64,000 bases of DNA. It comes from Streptomyces sp. CA-210063 (GTDB lineage Bacteria > Actinomycetota > Actinomycetes > Streptomycetales > Streptomycetaceae). This document shows, one piece after another, positions 9,550 through 23,772 of the stretch. The position numbers and the translations under genes are program-made. The stretch spans positions 2,108,001 to 2,172,000 of the forward strand of contig NZ_CP102512.1 in assembly GCF_024612015.1 (NCBI RefSeq), written 5' to 3'. The notes under the pieces are model-generated. The model had not been told where the DNA came from, made no database searches, and saw nothing but the letters and a program-made list of their open reading frames with translations. Each line of letters opens with the position of its first letter. Position 1 is the first letter of the stretch.

Positions 9550-10515
9550 ATGTCGACGACCACGACGCGCGACCTCGCGCACCCCGCCCCGGCGAAGGCC
9601 TCATCGGCCAAGCCGCGGCGGGGTCTGCGGGGCAGCCCCACCTTCAACTTCTGGCTCTTCACCGGGCCGTTCCTCATAGGCTTGGCGATCTTCGTCTACG
9701 CGCCGATCCTCTGGAGCCTCTGGCTCAGCTTCTTCGAGGCCCGCTTCACCGTCACGCCCGACAAGTTCGTCGGCTTCGACAACTACACGTACATGCTGAC
9801 GAACGACGACTTCGTCGGCTCGCTCGGCACCTTCACCGTCTTCGCCGCGTTCATCGTGCCCACCACCTGGGCGTTCTCGCTGGGCCTGGCCCTGCTGGTG
9901 AACCGGCTGCGCTTCATGCGGGCGTTCTTCCGTTCGGTCTTCTTCCTCCCGACCGCGTGCAGTTATGTGGCCGCCTCGCTGATCTGGAAGATGTCCATCT
10001 TCAGCGGGGTCCGCTTCGGCCTGATGAACACGGTCCTCGGCTGGTTCGGGATCGAGAACATCGCCTGGCTGGCCGACCCCAACCCGCCGTGGTACTGGCT
10101 GGTCATCGTCACCGCGCGCCTGTGGCTGCAGTCCGGCTTCTACATGATCCTGTTCATCGCGGCGCTGCAGAACATCCCGGACGAGCTGTACGAGGCCGCC
10201 GCCATCGACGGCGCCAAGCCGGGCTGGCAGACCTTCCGGTACATCACCCTGCCCCAGCTGCGCGCCACCTCCACGGCGGTGATCCTGCTGCTGCTCATCG
10301 CGGCGTACCAGGCCTTCGACGAGTTCTTCAACCTGCTGTCGAAGACCACGTGGGGCCGCCCGCCCCTCGTCGAGCTGTACTACAAGGCCCTGGGCGAGAG
10401 CCAGGACTACGGCGCCGGCAGCGCGGGAGCACTCATCCTGACCGTGCTGATCTGTGCCGTGACCCTGCTCCAGGGCAAGATCCTGGGCTTCGGAAGGGGG
10501 GACGAGTCCAAGTGA
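9550..10515 (+). CDS. ABC sugar importer permease (MalF type)
   Basis: A 321-residue membrane protein with about six transmembrane helices after a short polar N-terminus. The EAA loop that docks the ATPase is YEAAAIDGAKPGWQTFRYITLP. It overlaps the next gene by 4 nt (GTGA at 10512-10515), so the two are translationally coupled. No ATP-binding gene is in this operon; streptomycete importers of this class commonly use the shared ATPase MsiK. Confidence 0.93.
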   Translation: MSTTTTRDLAHPAPAKASSAKPRRGLRGSPTFNFWLFTGPFLIGLAIFVYAPILWSLWLSFFEARFTVTPDKFVGFDNYTYMLTNDDFVGSLGTFTVFAAFIVPTTWAFSLGLALLVNRLRFMRAFFRSVFFLPTACSYVAASLIWKMSIFSGVRFGLMNTVLGWFGIENIAWLADPNPPWYWLVIVTARLWLQSGFYMILFIAALQNIPDELYEAAAIDGAKPGWQTFRYITLPQLRATSTAVILLLLIAAYQAFDEFFNLLSKTTWGRPPLVELYYKALGESQDYGAGSAGALILTVLICAVTLLQGKILGFGRGDESK

Positions 10516-11411
10516 CCACCACCATCCCCGAGGTGCGGAAGTCCGCGCCGACATCAGGCAAGCCCCGCCGCGTCAAGCGCGGCGGCGGTGGCGTGATGAG
10601 CTCCACCGGCCTCTACGTGGCCACGGGCGTCTCCGCGCTCCTCTTCCTGGTCCCGTTCTACATTCTCGTCCGCAACGCCCTGTCCACGGACGCCGAGATC
10701 ACCGGCGAGAACTGGAAGTTCTTCCCCACCGACATCCAGTGGGGCAACATCAGCGAGCTCTTCACCGACGAGACGGTCCCCTTCGCCCAGACCCTGTGGA
10801 ACTCGGCGGTCGTGGCCACCCTGCACACCGTCGGCGTCCTGCTGGTGTGCTCCCTCGCCGGCTACGGTCTCGCCCGCATCCCGTACAAGCACGCCAACAA
10901 GGTGTTCTACGCCGTCCTGGCGACCCTGATGGTCCCGACCGCGGTCACCTTCGTCCCGAGCTTCGTGCTGGTGTCGTCGCTCGGCTGGGTGGACACCTAC
11001 CGGGGTCTCATCATCCCGGGCCTGTTCAGTGGTTTCACCTGCTTCCTGTTCCGGCAGTACTTCCTTGGGTTCCCCAAGGAGCTGGAGGAGGCGGCGCGCG
11101 TGGACGGACTGGGCTACTGGGGCGCGTACTGGCGCATCGTGGTGCCCAACTCGCTGAACTTCTTCGCGGCGATGGCGACGATCACCTTCATCCAGGGCTG
11201 GAACGCCTTCCTGTGGCCGCTGGTCATCGGCCAGGACCCAGGCGCCTGGACGGTGCAGGTCGCGCTCTCCGCCTACATGACCAACCAGACCGTCGTCTTC
11301 CATCTGATCTTCATGGCCACCGCCGTTTCCATCCTGCCCCTGGTGTTCGTGTTCCTCTTCCTCCAGCGCTGGCTGGTGCAGGGCATCGCGCAGACCGGCA
11401 TCAAGGGCTAG
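10512..11411 (+). CDS. ABC sugar importer permease (MalG type)
   Basis: A 299-residue inner-membrane permease starting at a GTG that overlaps the upstream stop codon. It has a basic N-terminal leader (KPRRVKRGGGG), about six transmembrane helices and the EAA loop EEAARVDGLGYWGAYWRIVVP. The C-terminal WLVQGIAQTGIKG is typical of MalG partners. It completes the importer with the two genes before it and lies 18 nt upstream of the beta-galactosidase. Confidence 0.93.
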   Translation: MTTTIPEVRKSAPTSGKPRRVKRGGGGVMSSTGLYVATGVSALLFLVPFYILVRNALSTDAEITGENWKFFPTDIQWGNISELFTDETVPFAQTLWNSAVVATLHTVGVLLVCSLAGYGLARIPYKHANKVFYAVLATLMVPTAVTFVPSFVLVSSLGWVDTYRGLIIPGLFSGFTCFLFRQYFLGFPKELEEAARVDGLGYWGAYWRIVVPNSLNFFAAMATITFIQGWNAFLWPLVIGQDPGAWTVQVALSAYMTNQTVVFHLIFMATAVSILPLVFVFLFLQRWLVQGIAQTGIKG

Positions 11412-14309
<2,898 letters not shown>

Positions 14310-14322
14310 GCGGCAGTGGCCC

Positions 14323-14361
14323 GGTGAGGGCGGCCGGGCCCGAGGCCCGGCCGCCCTCACC
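14323..14361. terminator. Strong hairpin between convergent genes
   Basis: Two perfect 18-nt arms (14323-14340 and 14344-14361) with a 3-nt loop lie 14 nt after the beta-galactosidase stop. The very stable G+C stem fits a streptomycete terminator, which often lacks a T tract. It can serve both converging transcripts. Confidence 0.8.
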
Positions 14362-14377
14362 CGTACGGCGACCTTCA

Positions 14378-14406
14378 CGCGCCCCGCGCCCCCGGAGCGG
14401 GGCGCG
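14378..14406. terminator. Second hairpin between convergent genes
   Basis: CGCGCCCCGC (14378-14387) pairs perfectly with GCGGGGCGCG (14397-14406) across a 9-nt loop. It ends 10 nt before the stop of the leftward unknown gene, so it probably terminates that transcript and backs up the neighbouring hairpin. Confidence 0.65.
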
Positions 14407-14415
14407 GGCGCGCTT

Positions 14416-14946
14416 TCAGTGGTCCGCGCAGCAGGGTGTCGGCTCCGGGACCTCGAAGGGGACGAGGGTGCCGCCGACGGCGGGCATGGCGGTGAGGACG
14501 AGTTCACCGTCGTGCCAGTGCGGGCGTACGTGATCCCGCGTCATCAGCCGTGTGTCCGGGGTCGGTTGGCCGGCCGATCCCAGGACGGTGACGCGGGCGA
14601 TCGCGGAGCGGGTGAACACGTCCGCGATCGTCAGCGTGCCGGTCAGGGCCGCGGCGCCGGGATAGATCACGGCGCGGCCCATGGCGTCCGGTATGCCGGG
14701 CGCCACCTCGTGGCCGCGGGCCGCCAGCCGCTCCTGGACGGTGCTCAGGAGCGGCTCGGACGGCACCGCGAGGGACAGGGCGACCCGTGGCCGGTCCCCG
14801 CGCAGGAGGTGCGTGCAGCCGAACGTGCCCTCGGGGAGGGCGAGTTCGGCGGCCAGCGTGTGAAGCAGGTGATCGGCGGCGCGCAGGTCCCTGACCCCCG
14901 CGTCCACGGTGAGGGCACCCATCGTCGCGGTCGCGGTCGCGCTCAC
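14416..14946 (-). CDS. Uncharacterised protein coupled to a PHP-domain gene
   Basis: A 176-residue soluble protein that I do not recognise. The GTG at 14946 overlaps the stop of the upstream PHP gene by 4 nt (GTGA); an ATG eight codons later is an alternative. It has no signal peptide or membrane segment. It ends in PEPTPCCADH, with paired cysteines and a histidine that could bind metal, and contains FGCTHLLRGDRP and RDHVRPHWHDGE. Tight coupling to a His-rich metal-dependent PHP protein suggests a shared process, but its function is unknown. Confidence 0.7.
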   Translation of the reverse strand: MSATATATMGALTVDAGVRDLRAADHLLHTLAAELALPEGTFGCTHLLRGDRPRVALSLAVPSEPLLSTVQERLAARGHEVAPGIPDAMGRAVIYPGAAALTGTLTIADVFTRSAIARVTVLGSAGQPTPDTRLMTRDHVRPHWHDGELVLTAMPAVGGTLVPFEVPEPTPCCADH

Positions 14947-16655
14947 GAGGGCAGGACCCACACCGGGTTGGAGTAGAACCACAGGTCGCGCCACGGGTCG
15001 GCGTCACCGACGACGTCGATGGCGGGGCCCGCCGGGTCGACCGCCGCGCCCATCGCACCGACGGCCGAGCGGTTGCCGTCGCTGCCGCGCAGCCGGACGT
15101 AGAGCGGCCGGTCGACCTTGCCGAGTTCGTAGGTGAGCCGGACCGTGCCGGTGGACTTGTTCACCTCGTAGGACTTGACGACCTTGGCGGTCGGCGCGGT
15201 GAAGGTGTCCTTGTCGGCGGGCGTGCCCGTCACATCGCCCTGGATGACGTCCACACGGGCCAACTTCGGCTCGAATCCGGCCCAGTTGGGGCCACCGGCC
15301 AGGGCGACGTCGACGGTCAGAGTGACCTTGGTGCCCTTCTTCACATGCAGGGCGCCGCCCAGGGTGGCCCAGCGGCTGCCGCCGGAGACACGGACGTCGA
15401 GGCCGCCGAGGAGCTGGCCGTGGTCGACCCAGACGCGGCCGGCGCGGATGCCGTCCATCACGGCGGCGTAGGAGAAGCCGTCGGCGCCCACGTGGGTGCG
15501 GCTGTACTGGCCGGGCCAGTAGTCGCCCTGGGTGATGTCGATCTTGCCGCCGTAGACCGGGTCCGGGTACCTGCCGTCGGTGGCGAAGTCGCCGCCCGGG
15601 CCCCGTACCGCCGTGTCCGCGTACACCTGGTGGGAGTCCGAGTTGGCGGTGATCCACCAGGGCTTGCCCTCGGCGAGGAGGCTGTCCCACAGGCCGCCGA
15701 CGGTGGCGGTCATCCAGTCGAAGCCGCCCCAGGTGCGGTAGCTCTCCAGCGGGTAGCCGGGGAAGGAGTTGGCGCTGGGGTTGTTGTCGTAGATGCCACG
15801 GGCGCGAGCCATGCCGAGGGGCGTGGGGAGGCCGGCCGCCTGGTGGCCCGGCGCGCCCTCGAAGCCGACGGCGATCTGACGCGTGGGGGTCGCGTCGCGC
15901 CAGCCGCGGATCTCGTGCGGGGAGTCGACGCCGCGCCGCGCCGGGTGGTTGGCGAGCATCAGGGCGTCCTTGACCTTGCGCCGCCGGACCTGGTCGCCGA
16001 GGAAGGCGAGGCCCGCGACCGCGAGGGCCTCGTTGGCGGGCGTGGAGTCGGAGGCGCCCTTCACGCTGCCGTCGTAGTCAGTCTCGAACTGCTTGAGGAC
16101 GGAGACCTCGTTCTTGCCCGGGTGGACGAAGACGGTGCCGTGCTCCGCCCCCGGGATGTTCCACTCCAGGCCCTGGAAGACGAGCGTGTCCTCGTACGCG
16201 GCCCGGGCCGCCTTGATGTCCGGGTTGACCTTCTCGACGCCGATCTTGGCGTGGGTCGTGCTGCCGTGGTCGGTGATGACCAGCCAGTCCATGCCGTGCT
16301 TGGCGCCCTGGCGGACCTGGTCGACGACGCGGTACTTGCCGTCGCTGCTGTACTGGGTGTGGATGTGGTGGTCGCCTGCCAGCCACAGGAAGCCGCCGCG
16401 CTTACGGCCGCTCGGGGCCGCGTACGCCGGGGCGGTCGCCGCCGCCTGGCCCAGGACGCTCGCGGCGGTCAGGCCCGCGCCCAGCAGACCGGCACGGCGC
16501 AGCAGGGAACGGCGCGACTGCTGCTCGGGGCTCAGCGCCTCGTCGGGCACGGAGGTGTCGAAGGCCGCGGGGAGCGCTGCCGCCGCCACATCCCCGTGAT
16601 CGTGGTCGTGATCGTGTCCGTGGTGATGATGACCGTGCGCGTGCCCGTGTCCCAT
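14943..16655 (-). CDS. Exported PHP-domain metallohydrolase with a His-rich N-terminus
   Basis: A 570-residue protein. Residues 2-21 are almost all His, Gly and Asp, with 11 histidines in the first 20 residues. A twin-arginine-like signal follows (SRRSLLRRAGLLGAGLTAASVLG), so the His-rich stretch lies before the export signal, which is unusual. The PHP domain starts with GDHHIHTQYS (about residues 94-103) and continues with DWLVITDHGS, NHPARRG and WITANSDSHQ, which supply metal ligands. A beta-sandwich region with DVRVSGGSRWATLGG ends the protein. PHP proteins are usually phosphoesterases. GGGAGG lies 7 nt before the ATG. The substrate is unknown. Confidence 0.85.
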   Translation of the reverse strand: MGHGHAHGHHHHGHDHDHDHGDVAAAALPAAFDTSVPDEALSPEQQSRRSLLRRAGLLGAGLTAASVLGQAAATAPAYAAPSGRKRGGFLWLAGDHHIHTQYSSDGKYRVVDQVRQGAKHGMDWLVITDHGSTTHAKIGVEKVNPDIKAARAAYEDTLVFQGLEWNIPGAEHGTVFVHPGKNEVSVLKQFETDYDGSVKGASDSTPANEALAVAGLAFLGDQVRRRKVKDALMLANHPARRGVDSPHEIRGWRDATPTRQIAVGFEGAPGHQAAGLPTPLGMARARGIYDNNPSANSFPGYPLESYRTWGGFDWMTATVGGLWDSLLAEGKPWWITANSDSHQVYADTAVRGPGGDFATDGRYPDPVYGGKIDITQGDYWPGQYSRTHVGADGFSYAAVMDGIRAGRVWVDHGQLLGGLDVRVSGGSRWATLGGALHVKKGTKVTLTVDVALAGGPNWAGFEPKLARVDVIQGDVTGTPADKDTFTAPTAKVVKSYEVNKSTGTVRLTYELGKVDRPLYVRLRGSDGNRSAVGAMGAAVDPAGPAIDVVGDADPWRDLWFYSNPVWVLPS

Positions 16656-16890
16656 GAAACGCCTCCCGATGCCGCTGCCTTCGGCGGCTGCCTTCCGCGA
16701 CGCGACCGCGCCGCCTGTGGAGGATCGAGGCGAAACATGAACGTCGAACGATCAAGGGATGGCCACCGGGTGCCCTGGATACGGCGGATCGCCACGTCCC
16801 TCACTGTTTCCCCAACTGACCTTGCACGTCACACTGGTTGACATTGAACCTGAGCACCGCTCAACTTCCCCACACCCCCCGGAGAGCCCC

Positions 16891-18228
16891 ATGAGCCGCA
16901 CACGTCCCATGAGAAGGCTGATCGGCACCTTCGCCGCCGGCGCGCTGGCCGTCACCGGCCTCGCCACCACCGGCGCGACGCCCGCGGCGGCCGCCACCAG
17001 CGGCACGTTCAACGTGCTGACGTACAACGTCGCCGGTCTCCCGGAGGGGCTCAGTTCCGGCAAACCGGCGACCAACACTCCGCTGATCTCACCGCGTCTC
17101 GGGGCCTACGACATCGTCAACGTCCAGGAGGACTTCAACTACCACGCGGCGCTGTACGCGGGCGACAACCACCCCCACCGCACGGCGACCAGCGGTGGCG
17201 TGCCGTTCGGCGACGGCCTCAACACGCTGTCGGACTACGCGTTCGATGACTTCCAGCGGGTGAAGTGGAACAACTGCACCGGCACCAACTGCCTGACACC
17301 GAAGGGTTTTTCGCTGGCCCGGGTGCGGCTCGACGAGGGCGTCTTCGTCGACCTGTACAACGTGCACACCAACGCCGACTCGGACGACGCGGCCCTGGCC
17401 GCGCGCCGCGCCAACGTCACGCAGCTCTCGGAGTTCATCAAGGCGAACTCGGCGGGCAACGCGGTGATCGTCATGGGTGACACCAACACCCGTTACACGC
17501 GCGCGGGCGACAACATCCGCACGCTCGTCACGGAGAACGGCCTCACGGACCCGTGGGTGCAGTTGGTGAAGGGCGGCACGGCTCCGGCTCAGGGCAGCGA
17601 CCCGGTCCTCTGCCCCGCCCCCGCGCCGACGAACGACTGCGAGGTCGTGGACAAGGTCCTCTACCGCGACAGCAACGTCGTGGACCTGACCGCCACCCGC
17701 TACAACAACGACTGGGCCAAGTTCCTCGACTCGGCGGGCGCCCACCTCTCCGACCACTTCCCGCACGCCGTCGACTTCTCCTGGACCGTGAATTCGAAGC
17801 TCCGGGCCAGCGACTTCCACGGCGGCCCGCACGGCACGACCTTCAACGACGCGGACGACCTCCCGGCGACGGTCTCGCCCCGCACCCTGACCCTGCGCGG
17901 CGCCTCCCGCCTCGACGCGGTCTCGCTCACGCACGACGGCGGTACGACGCTGACGCACGGCGGCACGGGCGGTACGGCGACCTCCCTCACGCTGGCCGCG
18001 GACGAGCACCTCACCTCGGTGAAGCTGACACAGGGTCAGAAGGACTCCCACACACGGATCTTCTCCGCCTCTTTCGGCACGGACAAGGGCCGCACCCTCT
18101 CCGCCGGCACCGCCACCTCGGCCACGAAGACCTTCACCGCCCCCAGCGGCTGGCAGATCGTCGGCTTCACGGGCCGCGCGGGCGACGAGATCGACAAGCT
18201 GGGTGTGCTGTACGCGCCGATCGGCTGA
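16891..18228 (+). CDS. Secreted endonuclease/exonuclease/phosphatase-fold protein with jacalin-like domain
   Basis: A 445-residue protein with a signal peptide (MRRLIGTFAAGALAVTGLATTGATPAAAA). The DNase-I/sphingomyelinase-type fold shows FNVLTYNVAG, the metal glutamate in IVNVQEDFN, NVHTNAD, IVMGDTNTRY and the closing AHLSDHFPH. The C-terminal 130 or so residues (LTLRGASRLDAVSLTHDGGTTL to DEIDKLGVLYAPI) look like a jacalin-type lectin domain that could anchor it to glycans. The ATG at 16891 follows GGAGAG. It may be a nuclease, phospholipase or phosphatase. It is divergent from the exported PHP phosphoesterase. Confidence 0.85.
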   Translation: MSRTRPMRRLIGTFAAGALAVTGLATTGATPAAAATSGTFNVLTYNVAGLPEGLSSGKPATNTPLISPRLGAYDIVNVQEDFNYHAALYAGDNHPHRTATSGGVPFGDGLNTLSDYAFDDFQRVKWNNCTGTNCLTPKGFSLARVRLDEGVFVDLYNVHTNADSDDAALAARRANVTQLSEFIKANSAGNAVIVMGDTNTRYTRAGDNIRTLVTENGLTDPWVQLVKGGTAPAQGSDPVLCPAPAPTNDCEVVDKVLYRDSNVVDLTATRYNNDWAKFLDSAGAHLSDHFPHAVDFSWTVNSKLRASDFHGGPHGTTFNDADDLPATVSPRTLTLRGASRLDAVSLTHDGGTTLTHGGTGGTATSLTLAADEHLTSVKLTQGQKDSHTRIFSASFGTDKGRTLSAGTATSATKTFTAPSGWQIVGFTGRAGDEIDKLGVLYAPIG

Positions 18229-18262
18229 GCACGGGCCCCACAGCGACTCGCTGATTCACCTC

Positions 18263-18301
18263 GGCCCCACTCCGGACTGGTTGAGTTCCCGGGGTGGGGC
18301 C
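18263..18301. terminator. Hairpin between convergent genes
   Basis: GGCCCCAC (18263-18270) pairs with GTGGGGCC (18294-18301) across a 23-nt loop that may shorten by internal pairing. It lies between the stops of the secreted DNase-I-fold gene and the monooxygenase gene. Confidence 0.5.
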
Positions 18302-18316
18302 GGCCTGGTCGCGCGC

Positions 18317-20610
<2,294 letters not shown>

Positions 20611-20669
20611 CGTCTCACATATGTCCGCCTCGGCGGCAACCTTCCGTCCTCCAGCGGCGACCACAGGAC

Positions 20670-22079
20670 ATGACATCCGCAACACCCACGCCCCCCGCCC
20701 CGCCCGGACACCGTCGTCGCCACCTCGCGCGCAAGCCCGTCATCGGCTCGCTCGTGGCGGCGTCCGTACTGGCCGGCGCCTGGTACGCGACGGCCGGGGC
20801 GGCGCCCACGACCACCGCGGCGGCCGGTGACCTCACCGTCACCGACACGACCGTGAGCCTGTCGGCGAAGTTCCCCTATCTCTCGGCGGGCTACAACAAC
20901 AGCCGGGAGTGGACGCGGACGGCGACGGCCGTGGCGCCGAACGGCACGCTGCGGGTGGCCTGGCCCGCCTCGGACGGCATCCATGTCACCCCGCTGACGG
21001 CGGCCGGGAAGCGTTCGGGCGCCGACACGGTCGTCAAGGGGGCGAAGGAGGTCGGGGGGCTGGTCGCGCACAACGACGGGTTCGCGCTGCTGACCCGGGT
21101 CGCCGACACCAACAAGTGGAAGGAGACGGCCGCCGCGCTGATCCGCTACCAGAACGGCAAGCAGACCTGGCGGACCAAGCTCACCGGCACCTCCTCGAAC
21201 GACACGGCCCCACTGCTCGACGGCCAGCTCGCCTGGAACGGCAAGAAGTACGGCGCCTACTTCGTCGTGCACGGCGCCGGCGGCTTCGCGGACGGCCACT
21301 TCGGCGACAAGCTCGCGTACGTCGGCCCGAAGGGCAAGAAGCTCAGCGGCGGCTGGGGCTGGGGCTGCTCCCACAACGAGGGCATAGCCCTGCGTGCCGA
21401 GACCAGCGGCGACTTCACCTCGCTCTGCTTCGACGACTGGCGTTCGGGGCTCTTCGTCTCGACCGGCATCGCCGCCCCGGACAACGCGCCCGTCGTCCAG
21501 CGCGAGCAGTGCTGGGCCGGTTACTGCGGTGGCACCTTCGCGGGCCGCACCGGCGACCTCGTGAAGTCCTCCACCGGCCGCTACGCCACCGCGTTCGCCT
21601 CGCGCGGCGCCGCCTCCGCCAAGAAGAACCCGGACGACTCCAGCGGACGGGGCTGGACGGTCAAGCCGAGGACCAGCACCCACCAGGTCGCCATCGCGTT
21701 CCTCAAGAACCGCGACACCCCCTCGGGCAAGCCGGTCTACCTCACCGCCGCCAAGGGCACCGAACACGTCAACGTGCGCGTCGCCCCGTACGGCAAGAAC
21801 CGGCTCCTCGTCTCCTGGGAGTCCCTGAAGAACGCCAAGTGCGCGAGCGGCACCTGCACCGGCACCTTCACGGGCACCCACTTCCGCCTCGTCGACTGGA
21901 ACGGCAAGCTCCAGGGCGCCGACAAGGTCGTCAGGGCCCGGATCTCCGGTGATATCGCGGTACTGAAGGACGGGACGCTGACCTGGGCCTACGTCCCCGT
22001 CACCCCGTCCTACACGTCCGCACTCAACGGGGCGTCACCGACCACGAAGACGCTGAGGATCGCCCGTCTGACGCCGTGA
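20670..22079 (+). CDS. Secreted protein of unknown function, possibly a beta-propeller
   Basis: A 469-residue protein with a basic N-terminus (HRRRHLARKP) and one hydrophobic segment ending in ATAGAAP, so it is exported or membrane-anchored. The mature part has repeated strand patterns with aromatic turns (WTRTATAVAPNGTLRVAW, VAIAFLKNRD, RLLVSWESLKNA), suggestive of a beta-propeller. It has several cysteines in pairs (CSHNEG, CFDD, CWAGYCGG, CASGTC) that could form disulphides. I do not recognise the family. Its last 56 bp overlap the convergent DUF2264 gene. Confidence 0.8.
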   Translation: MTSATPTPPAPPGHRRRHLARKPVIGSLVAASVLAGAWYATAGAAPTTTAAAGDLTVTDTTVSLSAKFPYLSAGYNNSREWTRTATAVAPNGTLRVAWPASDGIHVTPLTAAGKRSGADTVVKGAKEVGGLVAHNDGFALLTRVADTNKWKETAAALIRYQNGKQTWRTKLTGTSSNDTAPLLDGQLAWNGKKYGAYFVVHGAGGFADGHFGDKLAYVGPKGKKLSGGWGWGCSHNEGIALRAETSGDFTSLCFDDWRSGLFVSTGIAAPDNAPVVQREQCWAGYCGGTFAGRTGDLVKSSTGRYATAFASRGAASAKKNPDDSSGRGWTVKPRTSTHQVAIAFLKNRDTPSGKPVYLTAAKGTEHVNVRVAPYGKNRLLVSWESLKNAKCASGTCTGTFTGTHFRLVDWNGKLQGADKVVRARISGDIAVLKDGTLTWAYVPVTPSYTSALNGASPTTKTLRIARLTP

Positions 22080-23772
22080 ACACGAACTGCGCCCGCTCAC
22101 CGTGGGCCCAGGTCACGGACACCTCGTACGTCCCCCGCACCTCCACGGAGACCAGCTCCGGGAGGGGCCGGGGGTCGGGGTCGGCGGTGAGGCGGGCGAG
22201 GGCCACGAAGAGGGTCGCGTCCGCATCGGCCGTCTCACCGGTCAGGCCCGGTCCGTCGGCGCCCGACAGGCCGTACGCGGGGTGGAGTGCGCACTCCAGG
22301 CCCTCCGCCTCCGCCCAGCCCGTCACCCGCACCGGCGTGCCGGGGGCCGCGCCCGCCACCAGGTGCACCCGGACCTCCACCGCCCCCCGGGCAACCACCA
22401 GGCTCGTGACCCGGACGCCGCCGTCGCCGACCGTGTGCCGGGAGGCCGCCCAGCCCGCCCCCACCCCCAGCGGCTCGATGTCCGTCCGGCTCGGATCTGC
22501 GTCGACGATCACGCTGTTGTCGTACGACTCCGAGGGCTCCGCCAGGGGCACGGGCTCCGTCACGGTCGAGTAGGCGAGCCGCGTGTAGAAGGGGTCGTAG
22601 CGGACGTCCTCGCTGCCGTGGTTGTGGAGGCGGACGACGCCGTCCGAACTCGTGGACTGGAGCAGCCAGTTGGGCGGGCCCACCGGGCGCACCTCGTCGT
22701 CCCGCTCCACCGGCCCGGGCTCCTCCGTCGCCGTCCACACCTCGTGGTCCGGCGGCAGGAGCAGGCCGAGGAAGCCCTTGCTGGCCCAGTAGGGGGAGGC
22801 GGGGCCCGAATAGCCTTGTAGGACAGCCAAGTTGGGGCCGTGCCAGCCCAGGGAGAGCAGGCCCCGGTCGTCGACCGCGCCCCGGTCGAGGAAGTACTTG
22901 AGCGCGCCCGACGCCAGCCGCCTCGTCTCGCCCGGTGACAGGGGCGTACGGCCGGTGAGGGCGCCCAGCCACAGCGGGGCCGTGGTGGCGAAGCGGTACG
23001 TGAGGGAGCGGCCCTGGTGCAGGGGGGCGCCGTCGCCGCCGAACAGGCGGGCGTAGTCGGCGAGATGGGCCGACAGGCGGTCGCCGTAGAGGGCGAGGAG
23101 GCGTTCGTCGTCGGCGAGCCAGGCGTGCAGCACCGGGTAGAGGTGCATCGCCCAGCCGTTGTAGTAGTCGAACTTGCGGCCGTCGCCGTCGGTGTACCAG
23201 CCGTCGCCGACGTACCACTGCTCGATGCGGTCGAGGCGTTCGTCGATCACCCGGCGCGCCAGCTCGGGTTCGTGGCCGATCTCCTCCAGAAAGCCCCCGA
23301 CCGTCACCGGGAACAACTCCCAGTTGCAGGGCCAGGGTTCGGCGGTGAGCGCGTCGCCGAGCCAGGCCGCCGCCCGCTGTCGTACGGAGTCGTCGAGGCG
23401 GTCCCAGAGCAGTTCCCGGGTCACGCGGAGCGCGAAGGCGATCGACGCGGCCTCCACCAGGGGCTGGCTGCGGTCCTCGATGCGCGGCCAGACGCCCGAG
23501 ACACCGGCCGCGAGCCCGTCCGCGTACCGCGCGAGGGCCTTCTCGTCGCGACGGAAGGCGGCGAGGAGCAGCGTGCGGGCGTATCCCTCCAGGCCGTCCG
23601 AGAGCCGGCCCGACCAGCTCGCGCGGTCGCCCGGCAGGTGGTACAGCGCGCCGTCGGCGGTCGCGTACGGCTCCACGGCCGCCAGCAGCGAGTCGGCGGC
23701 GGCCTCCCAGTGGGCGCGGGTGTAGCCGGTGTACGGGCTGAGGGTGCGGTCGTCGTGGGGCTGGGAGGGCAT
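22024..23772 (-). CDS. DUF2264 protein, probable cytoplasmic (alpha/alpha)-barrel glycosidase
   Basis: A 582-residue protein without a signal peptide. The DUF2264 region covers about residues 10-360 (HWEAAADSLLAAVEPYATADGALYHLPG, WPCNWELFPVTVGGFLEEIG, YYNGWAMHLYPVLHAWLADD, GRSLTYRFATTAPLW). The rest is a beta-sandwich. DUF2264 proteins are often found in pectin and glycosaminoglycan loci, and the family has been linked to a CAZy glucuronidase family (GH154). Here it may remove terminal uronic acids from imported rhamnogalacturonan pieces, a step for which no GH88/GH105 gene is seen in this window. That role is inference. Confidence 0.75.
   Translation of the reverse strand: MPSQPHDDRTLSPYTGYTRAHWEAAADSLLAAVEPYATADGALYHLPGDRASWSGRLSDGLEGYARTLLLAAFRRDEKALARYADGLAAGVSGVWPRIEDRSQPLVEAASIAFALRVTRELLWDRLDDSVRQRAAAWLGDALTAEPWPCNWELFPVTVGGFLEEIGHEPELARRVIDERLDRIEQWYVGDGWYTDGDGRKFDYYNGWAMHLYPVLHAWLADDERLLALYGDRLSAHLADYARLFGGDGAPLHQGRSLTYRFATTAPLWLGALTGRTPLSPGETRRLASGALKYFLDRGAVDDRGLLSLGWHGPNLAVLQGYSGPASPYWASKGFLGLLLPPDHEVWTATEEPGPVERDDEVRPVGPPNWLLQSTSSDGVVRLHNHGSEDVRYDPFYTRLAYSTVTEPVPLAEPSESYDNSVIVDADPSRTDIEPLGVGAGWAASRHTVGDGGVRVTSLVVARGAVEVRVHLVAGAAPGTPVRVTGWAEAEGLECALHPAYGLSGADGPGLTGETADADATLFVALARLTADPDPRPLPELVSVEVRGTYEVSVTWAHGERAQFVFTASDGRSSASSWSVTPR

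Noticed and set aside
7988..9604. A 538-codon open frame on the minus strand
   Set aside because: It is antisense to the sugar-binding lipoprotein gene, whose signal, lipobox and operon context are clear.
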